From JBBATK01 sp046052705 (GTDB lineage Bacteria; Bacteroidota; Ignavibacteria; Kapaibacteriales; NICIL-2): a stretch of DNA of 11,798 bases. The notes below the pieces were generated by a model that made no database searches, was not told the origin of the DNA, and worked only from the letters and a program-made list of their open reading frames with translations. The stretch spans positions 1 through 11,798 of the forward strand of contig JBJOLU010000058.1 in assembly GCA_046052705.1 (NCBI GenBank). The letters run 5' to 3'. Positions 7,098 to 11,798 of the stretch are shown in pieces (positions within the stretch are counted from its first letter, which is position 1; the number at the start of each line of letters is the position of its first letter). Made by a program: the position numbers and the translations under genes.

Positions 7098-7922
7098 ATG
7101 GAAAACAATAAGTATGTATTGGTACTTGGAGCCTCCAGCGGTTTCGGTAAAGCTGCAGTGCAGGCATTGGCACGCGAGGGATATCATATTCTTGGTGTGC
7201 ACATGGATCGCGCAGCCGGCGTTCAGCAGGTTGAGGAGCTCAAAGTAGAGATTGCCTCTCATGGCGTACGCAGCACGTTTTACAACGTGAACGCAGCCGA
7301 TGAGCAGCGCCGCGCGGAAGTGGTGGAGAAAATTCGTGAAGAGTTGTCGCAGTATCCCGGAGCCGGAGTGCATTTGGTATTGCACTCGCTGGCGTTTGGA
7401 TCGCTCAGACCATTTATTGCCGAAAAGCGCGAAGACGTTTTGAACCAAAAGCAAATGGAGATGACTATCGATGTGATGGGAACATCTCTGGTGTATTGGG
7501 TGCAGGACTTGCACTTTGCAGGATTGCTTTTGCAGGGCGGCCGCATCTTGTCGCTAACCAGTGCCGGAAGTCATCGCAGCTTGCCTATGTATGGCGCCGT
7601 GTCGGCGGCAAAGGCAGCACTTGAATCGGCTACACGTCAGCTTGCCTTGGAGCTTGCTCCGTACAAGATTACTTGTAATACCATTCGAGCAGGTGTTACG
7701 GACACTCCGGCTTTGAGGAAGATTCCGGGAAATAAAGTATTGGTTCGTAATGCAGCGATTCGCAATCCCTACCATGAGCTTACCACACCGGAGAAAGTAG
7801 CGGATCTCATTACGCTCATTGCCCGTCCGGAAAGCCATTGGGTGAATGGTCAGATTCTGGGCGCAGACGGAGGCGAAGACAGTGTGGATATTACCTGGTG
7901 GCCCGGCGACGGAACTGAATAA
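7098..7922 (+). CDS. SDR-family enoyl-ACP reductase, FabL/FabI-like
   Basis: Short-chain dehydrogenase of 274 aa, Rossmann fold with GASSGFG at 11-17 as the dinucleotide loop. The catalytic pair is Tyr165 and Lys172 in YGAVSAAK, i.e. the Tyr-(six residues)-Lys spacing of enoyl-ACP reductases and not the Tyr-(three)-Lys of ordinary SDRs. HSLAFGSLRP at 96-105 corresponds to the FabI segment after strand 4. The second Tyr of E. coli FabI (ten residues before the catalytic one) is replaced by Ser155, as in Bacillus FabL. The C-terminal NGQILGADGGE is the usual SDR end-piece. It would reduce the double bond of enoyl-ACP in the last step of each fatty-acid elongation round, using NAD(P)H. The start is ATG 7098, 6 nt after the upstream stop. 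An enoyl-CoA or other specialised reductase cannot be excluded. Confidence 0.82.
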   Translation: MENNKYVLVLGASSGFGKAAVQALAREGYHILGVHMDRAAGVQQVEELKVEIASHGVRSTFYNVNAADEQRRAEVVEKIREELSQYPGAGVHLVLHSLAFGSLRPFIAEKREDVLNQKQMEMTIDVMGTSLVYWVQDLHFAGLLLQGGRILSLTSAGSHRSLPMYGAVSAAKAALESATRQLALELAPYKITCNTIRAGVTDTPALRKIPGNKVLVRNAAIRNPYHELTTPEKVADLITLIARPESHWVNGQILGADGGEDSVDITWWPGDGTE

Positions 7923-7971
7923 GGCGGATGCAGACCTGAGCAATCCGAAGCAAACCCATCGCTCCTTCATT

Positions 7972-7996
7972 CTCTCAAGAGGATACTCGCAAGAGG
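7972..7996. repeat. Short direct repeat CTCnCAAGAGG
   Basis: CTCTCAAGAGG (7972-7982) recurs as CTCGCAAGAGG (7986-7996), 10 of 11 bases identical and 14 nt apart. The first copy is nearly palindromic (CTCT..AGAG). It lies in the 149-bp gap upstream of the TPR gene, where it could be a regulator site; no promoter or terminator is clear there. Confidence 0.4.
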
Positions 7997-8071
7997 TCAC
8001 TTTCACGAGCGCAGAGGTTTGATCAAGGTCGATTTCGTTAGATCACGTTCTCCAGATCAATACAACAAACT

Positions 8072-8665
8072 GTGCGTTACATTATCTCATGGATGAGTGC
8101 GGCAACCTTGCTGCTATGTATGGGGTGTTTGCAAACACCGCGGCCGTCGATGATGACCGGTTCGCACCGCGGTCATCATGGCGCGCTTTCTGCGGCGAGC
8201 ACAGCTCGCGGTTCCGCACAGCTATCAAAATCCTCGTCGAATAGATTTACCGATACCTCGGTAATAAATCTTTCCGAAGCCAAGCCATCGTCTCTAGTCC
8301 AAATTCTTCGGCAAGCGCAAGCGCATGTGGACGAGCAGCGCTATGATGCTGCTTTGGAGCAGATTCGCATCGTACTGGAAACAGTGGACCAGCGCGATTC
8401 TCTTGCGCAGGAAGCTCAGGTCATGCTTGGTGAATTATACGTGCAGCAAAATCAGTTTGATGATGCATTTAAAGCGTTTAGCGCGTCGGTGCAGTCGCCG
8501 CTAACAGTGCCCGGAGTTCGTGAGAAGAGTTTGTTGCGCTTGGGCCATGTGTATTGCGCCAAAGGAAAAAATGAAGAAGCTGCAAAGGTCTTCAAGAGAT
8601 TTGTGGAGGAATTCCCGGGGTCGTCGTATGTGCAGCTTGCTAATTGTTCTTCGGTAGGGCGATAA
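8072..8665 (+). CDS. TPR-repeat protein, probable lipoprotein
   Basis: Protein of 197 aa with a short hydrophobic export signal (MRYIISWMSAATLLLCMGC) ending in an imperfect lipobox CMGC (Cys19), then a Ser/Ala/His-rich linker (residues ~25-72) and about three tetratricopeptide repeats: 74-107 (QAHVDEQRYDAALEQIRIVL), 112-143 (MLGELYVQQNQFDDAFKAFS) and 150-184 (LLRLGHVYCAKGKNEEAAKV then FPGSSY). The GTG 8072 start is preferred to ATG 8093 because it supplies the basic N-terminal residue before the hydrophobic stretch; no ribosome-binding site is obvious for either. TPR proteins scaffold protein complexes; the repeat pattern with a final FPGS resembles cell-envelope proteins of the BamD/YbgF type, but the target is unknown. 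It converges on the DedA gene, with 6 nt between stops. Confidence 0.75.
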   Translation: MRYIISWMSAATLLLCMGCLQTPRPSMMTGSHRGHHGALSAASTARGSAQLSKSSSNRFTDTSVINLSEAKPSSLVQILRQAQAHVDEQRYDAALEQIRIVLETVDQRDSLAQEAQVMLGELYVQQNQFDDAFKAFSASVQSPLTVPGVREKSLLRLGHVYCAKGKNEEAAKVFKRFVEEFPGSSYVQLANCSSVGR

Positions 8666-8671
8666 CTGTTG

Positions 8672-9370
8672 TTACTTGAGTGGCGTCGTTGAGGAATCAG
8701 TGTCCGGCGAGTCTGGAATAGCCTGGTCTACCGTAGCCGAATCAACCTTCGAGGACCCGGAACGTTTTACGATGATTTTACGAAGCGCAAGAGCAACGAG
8801 GATAACGGCGGTAAGCACGCCTATAGCGCGAGAGTAGTTGATCATGTAGGTTTCTACCACGCGCCAGTTTTTTCCCAGCGACATTCCTGCATAAAGAATC
8901 AATGCATTCCATATCAACGCGCTGAGAGTACATGCCACAGTACTACGAAGCGTTTGCAGGTTCGACATCCCCGCCAAAACCGAAATCACCGCCCGCGTTC
9001 CCGAGAGAAATCTGTTGATCACGATTACGGCATATCCATAACGGGTGAACCACGATTCCACTGTTCGCAGCGTTGCAACGGGAACAAATCTGTATTTGCC
9101 GCTTTCCACTACCCGGCGGTCCAGGCTGCGGCCCATGCGAAACATGGTCAGAAACCCCAGGCTGCTTCCCGCCGTAGACCATAGAAGCGTGGACGGGAAG
9201 TCCACAATACCAACGCCAACAAGCGTGCCTATGAATACTAAGATGACATCACTTGGCGAGATAGGAAGAATGTTCTCGATGTAGGAATTTGCAAAGGTGA
9301 GCAGTAGCACTCCCCACCAGGGAAACGACTGCAGCAACGCGATTACATGTTCAACGCTAAGATCCGGCAT
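8672..9370 (-). CDS. DedA/VTT-family membrane protein
   Basis: Inner-membrane protein of 232 aa with the DedA (SNARE-associated/VTT) architecture. An N-terminal re-entrant region contains the conserved acidic motif YIENILPISPSDVIL (Glu32, Asp41); it is followed by GSSLGFLTMFRMGRSL, the segment FTRYGYAVIVINRFLSGTR with Arg120 and Arg126, then LAGMS and a C-terminal transmembrane pair. Two Arg six residues apart plus an acidic N-terminal pair match the residues needed in E. coli YqjA/YghB. The usual Pro in RF-x-PG-x-R is Ser123 here. The last ~27 residues are a hydrophilic Ser/Thr/Asp-rich tail, probably disordered. Family members move lipids (for example undecaprenyl phosphate or phosphatidylethanolamine) across the membrane or affect proton-motive force; the substrate here is unknown. 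GGAAA lies upstream of ATG 9370. It diverges from the kinase gene across 154 bp. Confidence 0.9.
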   Translation of the reverse strand: MPDLSVEHVIALLQSFPWWGVLLLTFANSYIENILPISPSDVILVFIGTLVGVGIVDFPSTLLWSTAGSSLGFLTMFRMGRSLDRRVVESGKYRFVPVATLRTVESWFTRYGYAVIVINRFLSGTRAVISVLAGMSNLQTLRSTVACTLSALIWNALILYAGMSLGKNWRVVETYMINYSRAIGVLTAVILVALALRKIIVKRSGSSKVDSATVDQAIPDSPDTDSSTTPLK

Positions 9371-9444
9371 TGGTACTTTCCGATCAGGAAGTTGAGGACA
9401 ACAGGGAAGTTTGCGAAAGCGGGTTCAATCTACCATGCAGGCCG

Positions 9445-9452
9445 TAATTTTG
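9445..9452 (+). promoter_or_regulatory. Possible -7 promoter element for the histidine kinase gene
   Basis: TAATTTTG matches the Bacteroidota -7 consensus TAnnTTTG and lies in the 154-bp divergent spacer (9371-9524), 72 nt before the kinase start. A TTTG occurs at 9410-9413, but 31 nt upstream, too far for the usual 19-21 nt spacing, so the -33 box is absent or atypical. Confidence 0.4.
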
Positions 9453-9482
9453 CGAACCATATTCAACGGCAAGCAGCCGTTT

Positions 9483-9504
9483 CCCGGTAGCATCGATTGC
9501 CGGG
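9483..9504 (+). other. Stem-loop in the leader of the kinase gene
   Basis: CCCGGTAG (9483-9490) pairs with TTGCCGGG (9497-9504) around a six-base loop, with five G-C pairs at the base, one A-T pair and two G-T wobbles. No T-run follows, so it is not a terminator. It ends 20 nt before the ATG at 9525, where it could lower or tune translation, or be a protein-binding palindrome (its centre ATCGAT is itself a palindrome). Confidence 0.45.
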
Positions 9505-9524
9505 TGGATCTATAAGACGACACT

Positions 9525-10271
9525 ATGAGTTCCTCCTCAACATCGGAGTATCAGGTACTGGGCAGGGTGGCCGGCGGGTTGGCCCACGACTTAAACAATC
9601 ATCTCTCTCCTATACTTCTAGGCGTTCAAACATTGCAGCGTCACGATCCGGACGAGAAAACCTTACGCATTCTTGTGATGATCGAGCAGGCAGCGCGAAA
9701 GGCTTCGGACCTTTTGAGGAAGGTATTGGAATTCTCGAGGGCTGCACGCACTACTGATGCTTCCATATCGCGCAACGACGTGGTGGCATTGCTTATGGAT
9801 CATGCTCAATCGTTGTCGGGTAATGTGCCGGGAATACTTGTGCATGATAATACGCCGTGGTTCCTGCATACCGATGCGGAGGTATTGATGATGATCGTTT
9901 CGGCACTCACACAGAACTCATTGGAAGCAGGCAGCGAGGCTCAAGATGTGCGTATAGAACTTCGTTTTGTATCTGCGTCGGAGCGCTCCGGGCCGGGCTC
10001 ATGGTCGTCTCCGCACGATCGTGTTGAGCTCAAGGTTTTGGACAAAGGCGCAGGGATGTCTGCGGATGTACTCTCAGCGGCTACACATCCGTTTTTTACC
10101 ACACGCATGCAAGATGGACATGCCGGATTGGGATTGTTCCTTGCCCACACGCTCGTGAAGCAACTCAACGGAACGTTGAATATCAGCTCCGCGGAAAACG
10201 AAGGAACGGAAGTGCGCATTTTACTCCCGGTGGCATCGTCTCCGCGCGAGACGCAGCGACTATCGGACTGA
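9525..10271 (+). CDS. Soluble sensor-less histidine kinase (orphan)
   Basis: Cytoplasmic kinase of 248 aa with only a transmitter core and no membrane segment or recognisable sensor domain. A HisKA dimerisation/phosphoacceptor region comes first: LGRVAGGLAHDLNNHLSPI with His21, followed by a second helix to ~residue 72. The HATPase_c domain spans ~115-236: N-box LTQNSLEAG with Asn131, G1 box VLDKGAGM with Asp173, F-box-like PFFTTR at 189-194, and G2 GHAGLGLFLAHTLV at 198-211. Family members autophosphorylate at the His and pass phosphate to a response regulator; none is encoded in the window. The AHDLNN H-box resembles the AHDFNN class often seen in hybrid or NtrB-like kinases. ATG 9525 is used; an in-frame stop lies just upstream (9513-9515). 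It may receive its signal from a partner protein. Confidence 0.9.
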   Translation: MSSSSTSEYQVLGRVAGGLAHDLNNHLSPILLGVQTLQRHDPDEKTLRILVMIEQAARKASDLLRKVLEFSRAARTTDASISRNDVVALLMDHAQSLSGNVPGILVHDNTPWFLHTDAEVLMMIVSALTQNSLEAGSEAQDVRIELRFVSASERSGPGSWSSPHDRVELKVLDKGAGMSADVLSAATHPFFTTRMQDGHAGLGLFLAHTLVKQLNGTLNISSAENEGTEVRILLPVASSPRETQRLSD

Positions 10272-10283
10272 GAGTGAGAACGA

Positions 10284-10304
10284 GGTCAGAGCTAGAGTCA
10301 GACC
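10284..10304. repeat. Inverted repeat GGTCaGA...TCaGACC
   Basis: GGTCAGA (10284-10290) and TCAGACC (10298-10304) form imperfect arms (six of seven pairs; A-A mismatch) around a seven-base centre. It sits 7 nt upstream of the TAGTTTTG element (10312), in a stretch full of GAG/TCAGA units, and could be a regulator-binding site for the following dehydrogenase gene. Confidence 0.4.
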
Positions 10305-10311
10305 GAGAGTG

Positions 10312-10319
10312 TAGTTTTG
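10312..10319 (+). promoter_or_regulatory. Possible -7 promoter element for the P5C dehydrogenase gene
   Basis: TAGTTTTG matches the Bacteroidota -7 consensus TAnnTTTG, 58 nt before ATG 10378. No TTTG -33 box is seen at the usual spacing. It lies in the 106-bp gap after the kinase gene, which suggests that the dehydrogenase has its own promoter and is not simply read through. Confidence 0.4.
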
Positions 10320-10377
10320 CGTTCTCCTGGATAACACAGTCAGAAATTGATTCACACTTATACTTAAGGGATTACAC

Positions 10378-11798
10378 ATGAAAGATTTTGCCAACGAAGT
10401 GTTTCTTGATTTTTCAAAGAAGCAACCGTTAGAGAAGCAACAAAAATCGCTGGATGCAGTTCGAAAGAAGTTTGGTAAGGAATACCCGAACATTATCGAC
10501 GGCAAAAAGGTGACCACAGAGAAGAAAACTATCTCGGTGAATCCTGCCCAGCCCTCCGAGGTGGTAGGCGTGTTTCAAAAGTCCGGCGTGCCGGATGCAG
10601 AGAAGGCAATTCAAGCTGCCGCAAAAGCATTTGAATCCTGGAAGAACGTCCCGGTGAAGGAACGCGCGAACTATCTGTTCAAGGCCGCTCGCATCATTCG
10701 CGAACGCCGCACAGAGATTAACGCATGGATGGTTTCGGAAGTGGGAAAGAACTACCTGGAAGCAGATGCCGACACCTGCGAAGCAATAGATTTTCTGGAG
10801 TTCTACGGACGCGAGGCGTTGCGCTATGGGGGCAAACAGCCCATCGTACCGGCTATTGGTGAGAAGAACGAGTTGGTGTATTTGCCGTTGGGAGTGGGTG
10901 TGGTGATTCCGCCCTGGAATTTCCCCTTCGCCATTCTGGTAGGCATGACATCTGCTGCCATCGTTACGGGAAACACCGTTGTGCTGAAGCCGTCGAGCGA
11001 GTCGCCCATGATGGGATGGCTCTTTGCCGACATCATGCGCGAACTGGGATTGCCCAAAGGCGTTCTCAATTTCTTGGTGTCAAGCGGTGCCGAGGCGGGC
11101 GATTACTTGGTGCAGCATCGCCTTACCCGATTTGTTTCGTTTACCGGCTCTATGGAAGTGGGCTTGCGCGTCAATGAACTTGCAGCCAAAACTTCGCCAG
11201 GTCAGATTTGGATCAAGCGCGTTGTGGCAGAGATGGGCGGCAAAGACGCAATCATTGTAGACTCCGAAGCAGATATTGATGAAGCAGTAAAGGGCACCGT
11301 GGCTGCGGCCTTTGGTTTCCAAGGTCAAAAGTGTTCGGCATGTTCCCGAGTGATCGTGGACAAGAGCATCTACAAGGAGTTCGTCGAGAAAGTTGCTGTT
11401 GCCACGCTGGAGCTGCAACAGGGCGATCCCAAAGCCAACTATCAAGTGGGCCCTGTGGTGAGCGAGCGGGCAATGAAAACCATTCTTAAATACATCGATA
11501 TCGGCACGAAGGAAGGACGCTTGGTGGTAGGCGGTAAGCGCGTAGCAGGTTTGGACGGATACTACATTGAGCCCACGGTTATTGCCGACGTCAAGCCCGA
11601 TGCCGTAATCGCACAGGAGGAAATATTCGGCCCGGTGTTGGCTATTATCAAATCAAACAACTATGATCACGCCATGACTATTGCCAATGGCACGAAGTAT
11701 GGCCTTACCGGAGCAGTGTATTCGAAGAATCCCAAAAAGATCGAACAAGCTCGTCGCGAGTTTTTTGTAGGCAATCTGTATTTGAATCGCAAATGTAC
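10378..11798 (+). CDS. rocA: L-glutamate gamma-semialdehyde (1-pyrroline-5-carboxylate) dehydrogenase, 3' end outside window
   Basis: Aldehyde dehydrogenase open to the last base: 473 codons are present of the ~515 usual for the monofunctional RocA/PruA type, so only the C-terminal ~40 residues are missing. It oxidises glutamate semialdehyde (from proline or ornithine/arginine) to glutamate with NAD+. Key residues are visible: PPWNFPFA with Asn181, the nucleotide-binding FVSFTGSMEVG, AEMGGKDAIIVD with catalytic Glu285, and GFQGQKCSACSR with nucleophile Cys319 (34 residues after Glu285, as in the family). EEIFGPVLAI and VGNLYLNRKCT follow; the Asn-Arg-x-Cys-Thr end fits P5C dehydrogenase and not other ALDHs. 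AAGGG (10366-10370), 7 nt before ATG 10378, is a good ribosome-binding site. No proline dehydrogenase is fused at the N-terminus; a separate one is expected elsewhere. Confidence 0.95.
   Translation, partial: MKDFANEVFLDFSKKQPLEKQQKSLDAVRKKFGKEYPNIIDGKKVTTEKKTISVNPAQPSEVVGVFQKSGVPDAEKAIQAAAKAFESWKNVPVKERANYLFKAARIIRERRTEINAWMVSEVGKNYLEADADTCEAIDFLEFYGREALRYGGKQPIVPAIGEKNELVYLPLGVGVVIPPWNFPFAILVGMTSAAIVTGNTVVLKPSSESPMMGWLFADIMRELGLPKGVLNFLVSSGAEAGDYLVQHRLTRFVSFTGSMEVGLRVNELAAKTSPGQIWIKRVVAEMGGKDAIIVDSEADIDEAVKGTVAAAFGFQGQKCSACSRVIVDKSIYKEFVEKVAVATLELQQGDPKANYQVGPVVSERAMKTILKYIDIGTKEGRLVVGGKRVAGLDGYYIEPTVIADVKPDAVIAQEEIFGPVLAIIKSNNYDHAMTIANGTKYGLTGAVYSKNPKKIEQARREFFVGNLYLNRKC

Noticed and set aside
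7068..7514. Open frame of 148 codons on the minus strand
   Set aside because: Antisense to the 174-aa gene end and the enoyl reductase; low-complexity His/Cys/Leu composition typical of a shadow frame.
7098..7922. Ordinary 3-oxoacyl-ACP reductase (FabG) as the identity of the SDR
   Set aside because: FabG uses Tyr-(three)-Lys; here the spacing is Tyr-(six)-Lys, and the HSLAFGS segment fits enoyl reductases.
7554..8006. Long minus-strand frame considered as a separate gene
   Set aside because: It overlaps the enoyl reductase C-terminus, and its product has no family features.
1..11798. Search for CRISPR arrays, tRNA/rRNA, insertion sequences, phage genes, toxin-antitoxin or defence systems
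   Set aside because: No repeat-spacer pattern, cloverleaf, transposase motif, terminal inverted repeats or defence-type domains were seen; the genes are core metabolism and envelope functions.

Overview
The window looks like chromosomal DNA of a Bacteroidota/FCB-type bacterium, plausibly from the Chlorobi-Ignavibacteria-Kapabacteria side. The evidence is a C-terminal type IX secretion (T9SS) sorting domain on the first gene, a Bacteroidota-style lytic transglycosylase lipoprotein, DUF1573/ASH proteins, a DXP (MEP)-pathway isoprenoid gene, few clear Shine-Dalgarno sequences, and three intergenic TAnTTTTG motifs that resemble the Bacteroidota -7 promoter element. The placement is inferred; no rRNA or tRNA is present to fix it.

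Layout. (1) About 1-2590, plus strand: the 3' end of a large T9SS cargo protein, an overlapping outer-membrane beta-barrel-like protein that probably starts at TTG 894, and an exported two-domain DUF1573 protein, closed by a strong hairpin terminator. (2) 2615-5863, minus strand, a compact operon in the order ispE, glgA, lytic transglycosylase: ispE and glgA overlap by ATGA and the transglycosylase follows after 7 nt. (3) 5899-7922, plus strand, divergent from ispE across only 35 bp: a polyprenol/dolichol/phytol kinase-like membrane protein, a small membrane-anchored protein of unknown function and a FabL/FabI-like enoyl-ACP reductase, with gaps of 17 and 6 nt. (4) 8072-9370: a TPR probable lipoprotein (plus) running head-on into a DedA-family membrane protein (minus), with 6 nt between stop codons. 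(5) 9525-11798: a small soluble histidine kinase and, after a 106-bp gap, an L-glutamate gamma-semialdehyde (P5C) dehydrogenase that runs off the window end.

The content is mostly envelope biogenesis and core metabolism: surface export (T9SS cargo, barrel), peptidoglycan turnover, isoprenoid and polyprenyl-phosphate supply (ispE with a divergent polyprenol kinase-like gene), fatty-acid elongation, glycogen synthesis and proline/arginine catabolism. I found no CRISPR array, insertion sequence, phage gene, toxin-antitoxin pair or recognisable defence system, and nothing I would call a new biological system. The items most worth a second look are the isoprenoid/lipid gene cluster with its unknown middle gene, the orphan sensorless kinase, the shared promoter-like motif, and several small repeats in the intergenic regions.
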